Made by a program: the position numbers and the translations under genes. The notes beneath the pieces were generated by a model. The model saw nothing but the letters and a program-made list of their open reading frames with translations, searched no databases and was not told the DNA's origin. This document shows, one piece after another, positions 38,841 through 47,921 of a stretch of DNA of 64,000 bases. The stretch's first letter is position 1. The number at the start of each line of letters is the position of its first letter. Source of the DNA: Phascolomyces articulosus (Eukaryota; Mucoromycota; Mucoromycetes; Mucorales; Lichtheimiaceae); NCBI GenBank assembly GCA_025677815.1, contig JAIXMP010000040.1, forward strand, positions 186,001 to 250,000, read 5' to 3'.

Positions 38841-38941
38841 ACAATGTATGGTAATACAATCCGAAGAATAATGAGTCTTAGTCGAGGCCTTCGGCCGAAG
38901 ACTCTTTTATCATTATTCGAGGGAGTATTACCATACATTGT
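38841..38941. repeat. Internal complementary region of the DIRS element
   Basis: Starts ACAATGTATGGTAATAC and ends GTATTACCATACATTGT. Its left half is complementary to the left end (the ATTATTCTTCGG extension), and its right half to the right end (CCCTCGAATAATG and CTTCGGCCGAAG). This is the template that lets DIRS elements complete their ends through a circular intermediate. Confidence 0.88.
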
Positions 38942-39014
38942 CCCCTCCCTTCCCTTATTTCCCTTTTCATTTATATTTTCTCTATATATTTCTATTTTTG
39001 CTTGTCGCTCTTTC

Positions 39015-39116
39015 ATGATGAAGAGCAAATATATATTCCATAGTATTCACATATATATATTTTCTGTATTTTCGAAATAAACAAAGAAAAAATGGTTACA
39101 CAATGTATGGTAATAC
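39015..39116 (-). repeat. Right inverted terminal repeat of the DIRS element
   Basis: Reverse complement of 34422-34523. Beyond it, 39117-39168 is a right end extension that contains the palindrome CTTCGGCCGAAG and is copied in reverse in the internal complementary region. Confidence 0.92.
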
Positions 39117-39659
39117 TCCCTCGAATAATGATAAAAGAGTCTTCGGCCGAAGGCCTCGACTAAGACTCAAACTCTTTTCGCAAGATTGCCTCGTGTCGAG
39201 AAATACACGGTAATTTTATTTTATATATACTATTATTACTAACAACTACTATATGTAATTTGGGTTTATAAATAAATATACTAATATGGTGCTGGTATAC
39301 TTTTATAGAGTGGATACTATGGTGTAAGGGGCAAAGGCATCATCATGAGAGTATTGCGACACGAGTTGGTTTATAAAACAAGATAACAGACGAAGACACT
39401 AAGCCTCTGAGATCATTACCATTTATTCAAACAGTCCTTGTGCCAGAATGCAGTATTCTGTTAATTAAAGAAGACCTGGACATATCTTATAAGGATGCAT
39501 ATGAAATTTTGTTAGCAAGTCATCATTATGGTGTTGCAATGTATCCTGATTGTGTACAAGAAAACTACGACGACTAGCTGTTATACAATAGTTATCTTTC
39601 TTTTTTTTATTATGTCTTTTTTTTGTATAATATTAATGATATTATTAATATTATTACTT

Positions 39660-39862
39660 CTATTATTATTTTTATTATTTTTATTATTTTTATTATTTTT
39701 ATTATTTTTATTATTTTTATTATTTTTATTATTTTTATTATTTTTATTATTTTTATTATTTTTATTATTTTTATTATTTTTATTATTTTTATTATTTTTA
39801 TTATTTTTATTATTTTTATTATTTTTATTATTTTTATTATTTTTATTATTTTTATTATTTTT
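39660..39862. repeat. 9-bp minisatellite (TTTATTATT)n, about 22 copies
   Basis: A nearly perfect array in the MULE 3' untranslated region, 80 bp after the last stop. It produces long repetitive open frames (LLFLLFLLF, IIFIIFIIF) that are not genes. Confidence 0.95.
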
Positions 39863-40387
39863 TCTATTACTTTATTATTTTATTATTATTTTTTTGTTAT
39901 TGTTTTATTCATTAACTGGCATTATTTTTAAATAATAAATCTTAGGATGTCAAAAAAAAAAGAAAAAAACAAGAGCTTCATTGTGATACTATAGAAGAGG
40001 ACTATGAAATAAAACTTTCTTAATACATGTTTTTCTTTTCACATACTATATATAAGTGTATATATATATGTTGTCATATCTTTTCTTTTATCTTAATATA
40101 CATCTTTATCATCATAATCAACCAGTTATTTTAACGGATTAGTTCTTAATTAATTGAATCTTTTCATTCTTATTGATTTTAATAACTTATTATGTTCAAT
40201 CTTAGTAATTTTTTACTACCCAATGTTCATTACGTACAACGTTTTGTTATTTCGGTCTAGTCGTTCTTATGTACAAGTTAAATATGATGATAGTGATGAT
40301 TATAGAAGATATTATATGGAAACTCATAATTCCAATGATATAAATGTTATTATTTACAAGAGAAGTATAATAGAGGGAGAAACTTTA

Positions 40388-40493
40388 AAAAGCTGTGGAC
40401 GAGGCGTGCAGCACCCAATATGGCAAGTGGGCGACACAGGCAGCGTGATTGCTAAAGTTACCAACATTTTTGCTGCACGCGTAGTAATACCCT
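40388..40493 (-). repeat. Right terminal inverted repeat of the MULE
   Basis: Reverse complement of the left end over 106 bp. It contains the same internal 10-bp arms at 40404-40413 and 40471-40480. Confidence 0.93.
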
Positions 40494-41140
40494 AAAAAAA
40501 TATTATTAATGGACAGTCAAGAAGGATTCATTGCTATAGGTTTGGGTACACAAATTAAATTCTATGTGCTGGATATACTGGATATGCTGGATATGCTGGA
40601 TGCACTGGATCTTTCCCTTGGTAATACGAATCCAGCCAATTTACTAACACGTATAACTTAGTGCCTAACTATAATTTGTTCAAGGAAGCAGAAATCGGGC
40701 TGCTCATGTTACATTTGTGCCTGTGTGCTACATTTAGAGATATATATTACAAATGGTTCAAATTTTTTAATTCAGGAAAACCTAAATTCTGCCTTTATTT
40801 TGGTTTATTATTTCGAGCAATTTCCAAAAGACCAATTATTTTTATAGTGCTCTGTTCATATCGATTGTCGTAATTATTTTTGGCAGTGGATAAAACCGTA
40901 GTCAATAGAAATAATAAAGATAGAATAAAAATAAACGTACAAGTATCCAAAAAGGAAAGTAGTGATACGAGGAATTCTACAACGCCACAATAAAACTGAA
41001 TATATTTACTGCGTAACAAGATAAACGACTCATGGCTAACACTATTTTATGAAATCAATAAAGAAAAAATCTGTCATTTTTGTGATAATTTCTCTTTGAT
41101 CTTCTTTTCTTTTTTTCGCAAATATATATAGTTAAAAAAA
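40494..41140. other. Flank between the MULE and the F-box gene
   Basis: Mostly AT-rich. A 50-codon frame at 40509-40661 starts MDSQEGFIAIGLGTQIKF and contains a short CTGGATATG repeat (40568-40603). It may be a gene relic. The rest is presumably the F-box gene promoter. Confidence 0.4.
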
Positions 41141-43054
41141 ATGATTTACAACGATGTCATAATTTCAAACAAGTTATCTTACGACGTTTTAGAGTTGGTA
41201 TTCACATTTCTTTCACTTGAAGATCACGTTCATTCTTGTTTAGTATCCAAGCAGTGGTTTTATTTTATAATGGGCCTTCCGAATTTCTCAAAATTATGCT
41301 TGAACGAAGAATTACCCTCGTTGATAAATAGCAAGGATAAGACTATGGAATTATTACAATATATCATGTCAGTAAAAAGTTCTGGAGGGTTATTCGTTAT
41401 CCCTGGTACAACACCATTGCCATCGACTGTTACCAAACAGCAGCAGCATGACGTTATAACAAAGAATGATTGTTCTATTGCACCCATGGCTACTGTCAAA
41501 CTCTTGGATATGATTCTTAAAAGGAATGATTTTCAAATTGACATATTATGTAAGTGTTCATATACACCATATTTTGTATGTAATATTATTACCCATCACT
41601 TCAGAAATAAAACATAATGTAACGCAGAGACAAAAAAATAACACTGTTTTATATAAATGTTGTTGTACTGTATTCATATAGGCTTCAAAGATTGGATAAC
41701 ATCAGATGAGGATTTTGAAGATGAATATCGCATTATAATACAAATGCTTCGCCATCCTCAAATATTGACTTATCATGTGGAAACGACGACAGTAAAAACA
41801 AGTAAAGCTTGGTACAAATGGAATTTTGGGTTCGATTGGGAATGGTCAGATTATGAGGGATCGAAGAAACTGCTATCTATCACAATTGACAATAATGAAG
41901 AAATGCGCCAACAATATAAAGAAAGTGGTGGCTGGTATCCAATAGACGATTCTTTCCCACGAAAAGAACCTCACAACATCGAAGATTTTCATCCTATCAA
42001 TGCTCCTATTGAACACTTTGGGAATATGATTTGGTTTCGATATTTTAAATTATCGACCCCAACAATCTCGGTTCCTTCAGAACGTAGGATGTATCCTGAT
42101 CATAGCGTTTTTGGAATTCCATCGAGCCGTCTTGTTTATCTTTATCTCGATGCATTGAATCAAAAGAATCCGCTTATATCGGCCAGAGTGGCGAGTGATA
42201 ATTCACCTATAATGCGAACCATTGTCGTTAGCCCATTGGCGGAATTGCCCAAAAAAATTCGGTACAACGACATTAATAATTTGACAACTTTTATAACCAA
42301 CAGAGATGCTGATGAGAATATTGGTGATTTACGATGTTTTGTTTGGACCATGGGTAATTCTCGGCCGGTGGATAGAACAACTTTTCAATGGCATTGTCGA
42401 GTCAACAGATGTAAATGCTTTAACAAGCATGTGTATCGGATCTTGAATAGGCATTATCAGCATTTGGAATTACTTTACCTGCAATTCGATGGAGCACATG
42501 GCATTGCATTCAGAAGTATGCGGTTCCTTTCCCTGCCAACAACATTGGACGCCACGAATTTACGAGAATTACACCTGCATGCTACAAGTTGTACTCTTTT
42601 TGGTCATTTTCGTTCAACAAGTATTAAAGATAAAATGGTGTATGGTACTGCGGATGATATAAATCAATATTTAGTACGAGCCATTTCACATATGCCAGCA
42701 CTCGAAATCATTTCTCTCGAAAACGATTATGTGGATTATGATACTTTATTAATGCATGACGAGTCGGCACACTCTTCTATTGTCTATATGACGATCAATG
42801 ACGATGTATTACTCTCACTTGCCTCCCATTGTATTCGACTGAAGGAGGTAGTTATCTGGGGTCCACATATGGCGATTACTGGATGGGGCGTAGTCGAATT
42901 TGCTTTAATGACAATAGCAAACCAAGGTTCATTAACATTGTTGGAAGTGGACTGTTTACTGTCGGATGACCAAGTAACAACATTGCTTCACAGCGACTCT
43001 TTAAAGAATTTGAAAGTTTTAAAATCAAAGAATCGACCCCTTCTATATCCTTAA
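41141..43054 (+). CDS. F-box protein with C-terminal LRR-like region
   Basis: Two exons, 41141-41549 and 41682-43054, giving 593 codons. The N-terminus is an F-box: NKLSYDVLELVFTFLSLED then LVSKQWFYFI, which binds Skp1 in SCF ubiquitin ligases. The long C-terminal part has leucine-rich, repeat-like segments (HLELLYLQF, TNLRELHLHATSC, MPALEIISLENDYV, LASHCIRLKEVVIWG, SLTLLEVDCLLSDDQ), which probably bind the substrate. Large F-box/LRR families are usual in Mucoromycota. A decayed second copy lies at 45424-47921, so this is the surviving member of a tandem pair. Confidence 0.85.
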
Positions 43055-43254
43055 ATACCATTGTTTTCCCTTTATAATTATTGTATCATCTCCTACGTAA
43101 ATATATCTAATGGAAACAATTATTATATATACACAAAAGCTGGGTTGATTTATGTGACGGGATGGTTGGCAAACTACTCATGTAGTTGGGAGAATGCATC
43201 AAAATGCCTGTCAAAATAACCAAAAACCAAAAAAAAAAACGAAAACAAATAGAT

Positions 43255-43515
43255 ATCCTATGCTGATTATATGATTTATCATACCATTGATGATCATCGT
43301 CCTATTCTTGGTGACTTTAAGGTATATTATTAGCATAGTATTAGTGATCGTTCTATTTTATTTCGTCTACTAATACTTAGATATAAATACATTAGGCTTA
43401 TCCTAACTTGACCAAATTCATTCAAGCATTTGAAGAACGCCCCATTATGAAAACATACCTTGCTTCTCTTCCCAAGAAAGAATTTCCATGTGTGCCTCCT
43501 AAAGAAAAAGAATGA
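43255..43515 (+). pseudogene. Relic of a glutathione S-transferase: last two exons only
   Basis: Exons of about 43255-43321 and 43396-43515, joined in phase across a GTATAT...TAG intron, read ADYMIYHTIDDHRPILGDFK and AYPNLTKFIQAFEERPIMKT, ending PPKEKE*. This is the end of the helical C-terminal domain of a sigma/alpha-like GST (YPNLxxFxxxFExxPxxxxYL pattern). The N-terminal domain and upstream exons are absent; the preceding 200 bp is unrelated. Keeping its intron, it is a truncated duplicate and not a retrocopy. Confidence 0.75.
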
Positions 43516-43693
43516 TTACACTCATATATTTTTATTATATTTCTTATTGAATAAAACTGTACCCCAAAGAGGTTTTTTTATGAAGTGTACAAAAATTCAT
43601 TTCTTGTATTATAATGTTAAGGTGAAAAGAGAATTTAAGGTGTAAAGAACAATAGCCAGTATAAAGTCAATGGAGTCCAACCTGTCTCACTAT

Positions 43694-43695
<2 letters not shown>

Positions 43696-43728
<33 letters not shown>
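43696..43728. repeat. Poly-A tract of about 33 A
   Basis: An uninterrupted A-run about 180 bp after the GST relic stop. It could be the tail of a retroposed sequence, but no target duplication or recognisable SINE body was found. Confidence 0.6.
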
Positions 43729-43730
<2 letters not shown>

Positions 43731-44440
43731 ACCCCATTTTCCCAACTCTCTCTTTTTTCTTTTTCTCTTTTTCTTTACCCACAATTCAATACAATCTGGA
43801 ACAGACATTGGCTTTCATTCTTATATTTCTCCCCTCAATTCCCCCCCCCCGACCATTCAAACCTCCAGTAGCGGTATTCTCTTTCGGGAGGGTATTCGTG
43901 GATGGCAGCATGGGAAACCATGCGGAGATAATGGTCTTTACGCGGCATTCCGATTAACAAAGCATTTACCTAACGTGATGATCCGACTCCCGCCATCCTA
44001 CCTCTGTCTGATAGCTTAGTGATTAACTCTTAGAATAGAAAAAATACCTTATTCTTCCTTGTTATTTCTGTTTTCGAACAGGGGCTCTTCCCGTGAGTCC
44101 AGGATGGTCAGAAAGTTAATGTTTGTTTTAGATTGTATTGAATTGTGTAATCCCTTCTTTTTTTAAATCTTTTGAAACTACAAACAAGTCTCTTTTGTTG
44201 TTTCAAAGAAAAAGAGAGGGAAAGATTTCTTATATATATATATAATATTTTTATATTTTAAGAAAGAAAATGTTAATAATAATACATAAAATGACTTGAT
44301 TCATTATTGGAATTCACTTTTTTATTTGATCTGTTTGATTGACCAACGTTTTGAATCATTCAAAGAAGTTCATTATTAATGTTGATTCCAACGCGTTCAC
44401 TCACGTTTTTTCTTTTGATTTCTTTTTATGATAAAGACTT
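43729..44440. other. Unannotated DNA between relics
   Basis: Contains a C10 tract near 43841 and a moderately GC-rich stretch (43850-44110) with a tRNA A-box-like TAGCTTAGTGATTAA (44012-44026). No closing acceptor stem or proper B-box was found. Nothing coding recognised. Confidence 0.4.
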
Positions 44441-45210
44441 TTATTCTTTAGAATAAACAATATAAGCGGTAATGTCAAAATGACCATTATAACAGAATGA
44501 ACTTTCTACCAGTGAAATGGTCTGTGCGTTAAAAATACGTATTACCTAAATAGCGTGTTCCAATTTGAATAAAGTATCAATTCCTGAATATGCTTGTTCC
44601 ATGCCAGCACTTAATATGATATTATGAGCAGCGTACACGCGTGTAAAAAGAATAGAACATTACCAACAAAATAAAGTATACTAGGCACAAGAGATTCTGC
44701 TTCTTCCTGATCATTATACAAAGCAACACAGTTTCAAGTGGAATGATTACTATTTAATTTTCTGTTGTATAATATTATTATGAAGTAAAAACGTCTGTCC
44801 TACGTACTTTATATGCTAACTAGGTTTGATAATCTTCAGTATTTTCTACATTGCAGAAAGTGGTGCAATAACACAGCTTTGCCTATAGTTAAAAATGATA
44901 CCTGTATAGAAAAATACTGTCAATTATTAATTATAAATAATATATAATCCAAACGAGGTGAAGGACGCAGCGTAAGATATAGAACCATTTGGTACTTGAC
45001 ATTTGTGCCCATAGTATATTTAGGAGTAAAAAAATCCTATATTCTGTAATTCCCATAAAATCATTTTTTTACAGTATTTGTTTGTGTCAATCGTTACGAA
45101 CCTAAATAGTATTACTGCGTAACAATATATATCTGAACCAATATCGGATTGTTGAACACAAGGCGGTGCTATAACAATCTACAAATGATTATATCAATAT
45201 TTTATTTAAA
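44441..45210 (-). pseudogene. Possible decayed gene of unknown family
   Basis: Coding-like blocks on the minus strand separated by plausible introns. One is near 45120-45185 (IVIAPPCVQQSDIGSDIYCY). Others are near 44664-44740 (ALYNDQEEAESLVPSILYF), at 44546-44609 (AGMEQAYSGIDTLFKLEHAI, then an in-frame TAG) and, directly following in the same frame, 44441-44545 (IRIFNAQTISLVESSF, YNGHFDITAYIVYSKE*). The TAG at 44546-44548 interrupts an otherwise continuous, protein-like frame. The family was not recognised. It is likely a pseudogene, with limited confidence. Confidence 0.35.
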
Positions 45211-45486
45211 AAACATACACTCGAGAGGTTTCATGTAGATCATAAAACATACTCCTTTTTCTTTCTTTGCTATTCCAAGGTAATGTAATTGAAACGTTCG
45301 TTTAATACTTATTTCAACGCAACAATAGGTCACCTCTGATACTTATTCCTTATCCTGATTTATGTCATTAATAAATACATTATAGTTATATCAACTGCCT
45401 TTTTTTTGCTGCATATATAAAAAATGACCGCCGATATGGTTTTTTTTTTTCAACAAACTACCTTATGATATCCTGGAGCTGATTTA

Positions 45487-46111
45487 CAGTACCCACTCGC
45501 TAAACCGGTACAATCTCTCAATTAATTTTTATATACATAGTAAAATACCGGTGATTCGTTAAACCGGTATCCGGTAGACGGGTCCAAATATTTACCGGTG
45601 CTATAATATATATATATATTATTTTTAAGTATTTTTATGTAGTTTGCAAGTATTCTACGTAACTCTGGAAGTGCAGGTTTCGAAGCTTTTTAGAATCAAG
45701 ATTGTGCTCTGTCCTGCCGTAAGTTCATTTTTTTTCTTCAATATGTCGCTGATAGTCTGCTGATGAGGAATCTTTTCCAATTTGAACTCGTCTTTGGCCC
45801 ATTTGGCAAGTTCGGATTGAGTAATCTTTGGCTCTTTTTCTTTCTTAATACAAATAGCAAGCTTTTAACGTATTGTCAATGCACTTTTTTTGCCCATATC
45901 GACGAAAATAAAAGATAATGAAATAAAATAAGAATATCATTATTTACAATAAGCATTTTCGATTCTTTTATATTATACAACCTAGTTCAATCTTCCAGCA
46001 TATACTGTCAGCAGGGTTTCAAAAGTTAATCGGTATTCGCTAAACCGGTATTTCGCTAAACTGGTACAGTTCTTCGCATATTTTGGGTACCGGTTTAGCG
46101 AGCGGGTACTG
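45487..46111. mobile_element. Non-autonomous pogo/Tc1-mariner element (internally deleted)
   Basis: 625 bp with 25-bp terminal inverted repeats: 45487-45511 begins CAGTACCCACTCGCTAAAC, and 46087-46111 is its reverse complement with one mismatch. It is flanked by TA on both sides (45485-45486 and 46112-46113), the target duplication of Tc1/mariner/pogo elements. It sits within the F-box of the pseudogene, between codons for ELI and PFLSLED. Inside is a remnant of a pogo-type transposase on the minus strand. Confidence 0.88.
45655..45897 (-). pseudogene. Fragment of a pogo transposase: CENP-B-like helix-turn-helix
   Basis: From an ATG at 45897: MGKKSALTIR, an in-frame TAA at 45865-45867, then KLAICIKKEKEPKITQ, SELAKWAKDEFKLEK and QQTISDILKKKNEL. 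This is the psq/CENP-B N-terminal DNA-binding fold that pogo-like transposases use to bind their ends. The DDE catalytic domain is missing. It identifies the surrounding short element as a deletion derivative of a pogo element. Confidence 0.78.
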
Positions 46112-47921
46112 TATCCTTTTCTTTCACTTGAAGACTATACGCAATGCTCATTATTTTCCAAACAATGGTTTCATTTCATAATGAAATTCGCCAAATTCTC
46201 TAAATTTTGTTTGACTGAACTTCCATCATTAACAAACAACAAGAACGCGAGTATGAAACTATTTACACCATATCATGTCATTGTGCCATTCTCGAAATTT
46301 TATTATTTCTGGTTCATCATTAACTACTGAGGGTGAACGAACGTATAATACAAGCGGTCATGTTGTACCTTTGGATACAGTCAAATTTCTGAATAAGATT
46401 CTTAGAAAAAATAATTATCAAATTGACACGCTATGTAAGTCAGTTTATTATAATGTTTGAGGAACAGTAGATGGAAAAAATGCCAAAACCTGACACCCAT
46501 CAAATCGCATCACAGTCTATGTAAAAATCATTTAAATTATGATAGGCTTCAAGGACTGAATCCAATCCGATCTTCAATTTTCCAAAAAAAAAAATATCAC
46601 ACCATTCTGGCCCTGATTTCCCATCCTCAAATATCGACCTATAGTATTATACCAACAACAATGAAGCGTGTGGAAGATGGGACAAATGGACACAAATATT
46701 CAATTATTCTCGTATGAATTTCATTGCAGCAAAAAAGTAACATCTATTACCATTGAGAATAATGAAGCAATGCGCCGTCATAATAATGAAAAAGATGGTT
46801 GGTACCTTATCGATGATGTATTTCCACAGAAGCCTCCTGATGTTACGAAACCACCTGCTTTCATACGTAGCAATGTCATAAATTTTACATTTAAATTATT
46901 TTAAATTGTCAGTACCAACAATAGGTATCTCTTCTCCAGATAGTAAATTGTATCCTGATCATGGTGCTTTTGGGATCTTGTTGAATCTCGAGTATATTAT
47001 CTCGATGCATTAAATAACAAGAATCCACTTATATCTGCTAGAGTAGCGAGTGATCGATTACCTAAATTACGAACGATTATCATTAGTTCTTTGGCGGAAA
47101 TGCCAAAACAAGTATAATATAATGAGAACTAAATGGTAGCGATAACAATTGATGATAATATTAGGGAAGAGGGTGACCATTTACGATGCTTTGTTTGGAC
47201 CATGGGTAATACTCAACTAGTAGATAGAAATACCTTTGAATGGTTTTGTCATGTCAACCGATGCCTATGTTTTAACAAGAACATCTATCGTATTTTGAAC
47301 AAACATTATCAGCAACTGGAGTTACTTTATCTTCAATACGGTAGTGGTCAGGGTAATGCATTTAGAAGTATACGATTTCTCTCATTACCAACAACATTGG
47401 ACACGGTATATTTGCGCGAATTACATTTACATGCCACAAGTTGTAGTCTTTTTGGACACTTTTACTCTATAAGTAGCAAAGATAAAATGATTTATGGTGT
47501 TCCAGAAGATACCAGTCAGTATTTGGCACAAGCAGTCTCACATATGCAAGCACTTGAAATCATTGTTCTCAAAAATGATGATGTGGATTATCCTAGTTTA
47601 TTATTGTATGAGAAGTCAGCATACTCTTCTGTTTATATGACGATTAATGACGATGTATTACCATCGCTTGCTTCCCATTGTGCTCGACTGAAAGAAATAG
47701 TTATCTGGGGTCCTCATATGGAGATTACTGGATTAGGGGTGGTTGAAATTTCTTCATCGATGGTGGCAAATCAAGATTCACTAACTTCGCTGGAAGTGGA
47801 TTGTTTACTCTCAGATGAGCAAAGGACGAGTTTGCTTCAAAGTAGTTCTTTAAAGAACCTAAAAAGTTTAAAATCTAAAGATCGACCGAGTCTTTACCCT
47901 TCAAACTGTATCATCTGCTGA

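Larger units (their letters stand above)
34407..39168 (+). mobile_element. DIRS-type (tyrosine recombinase) retrotransposon, nearly complete
   Basis: A 4.76-kb insertion with the diagnostic DIRS layout. It has 102-bp inverted terminal repeats (34422-34523 and 39015-39116) and short unequal end extensions outside them (34407-34421 and 39117-39168). An internal complementary region (38841-38941) matches the two end extensions joined together. The order of genes is gag-like, reverse transcriptase, RNase H plus Dam-like methyltransferase, tyrosine recombinase. As usual for DIRS there is no target-site duplication. It lies inside the RTC4-like exon of the MULE gene. Stops within the pol frame and an LTR in the recombinase gene mean it is inactive. 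Confidence 0.92.
33979..39577 (+). pseudogene. MULE gene, 3' part: RTC4-like domain split by a DIRS element
   Basis: The left piece 33979-34406 and right pieces 39169-39209 and 39309-39577 flank the DIRS insertion. The left piece reads CPFCLVSLGDPMPDVIKKAY, then, after a stop at about 34063 and a frameshift in the A-run near 34173, EFCRLHKIEFIYKPEA and GYPMQINFKTLPDRI. The right piece reads LFARLPRVEKYT, SGYYGVRGKGIIMRVL and, after a frameshift near 39384, VLVPECSILLIKEDLDISY then DAYEILLASHHYG. The Cys pair, C..H, GYP..I.F..L..R, GYYG..G and VLVPE..xxLI.ED order matches the RTC4-like domain of fungal proteins. The assignment is from remembered family features. Confidence 0.7.
28574..40493 (+). 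mobile_element. Mutator-like DNA transposon (MULE), decayed, with nested insertions
   Basis: Bounded by 106-bp terminal inverted repeats (28574-28679 and 40388-40493) that differ at five positions. It contains a decayed transposase gene (30079-39577) of the MULE type. Its length is about 11.9 kb, of which about 4.8 kb is a later DIRS insertion. The ends begin AGGGTATTACTACGCG. No convincing 8-10 bp target duplication is seen: the left flank ends in TATATGTAAA and the right flank starts with AAAAAAATAT. The flank has therefore decayed or the boundary is off by a few bases. The transposase carries several frameshifts and stops, so the copy is not autonomous. Confidence 0.85.
45424..47921 (+). 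pseudogene. Decayed second copy of the F-box gene
   Basis: It aligns along its length with the intact gene at 41141-43054: KLPYDILELI and PFLSLEDYTQCSLFSKQWFHFIM at the F-box, the same splice position (ending IDTLC), and a long C-terminal block 47133-47921 (VNRCLCFNKNIYRILNKHYQ, LRELHLHATSCSLFGHF, SYPSLL-type repeats). Lesions include a T-run frameshift before the F-box, a 625-bp transposon in the F-box, and replaced sequence near 46250-46320. A TGG-to-TGA stop lies at the start of exon 2 (near 46556), with several frameshifts between 46560 and 47130. The original stop is lost, so the frame runs on six codons. Not functional as a whole. Confidence 0.85.

Noticed and set aside
39528..39935. 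Long open frames of LLF/IIF repeats
   Set aside because: They are translations of the 9-bp minisatellite in several frames, with no start context or homology.
28564..40503. AAA on both sides of the MULE as a target duplication
   Set aside because: The flanks are A-rich, so a three-base match has no weight, and MULEs normally make 8-10 bp duplications.
43696..43728. Poly-A tract as proof of a retroposed GST copy
   Set aside because: The GST relic keeps its intron and there is no target duplication, so the tract does not mark a processed pseudogene.
44000..44110. tRNA-like A-box (TAGCTTAGTGATTAA)
   Set aside because: No pairing acceptor stem, no anticodon arm and no proper B-box at a suitable distance; not a tRNA gene.
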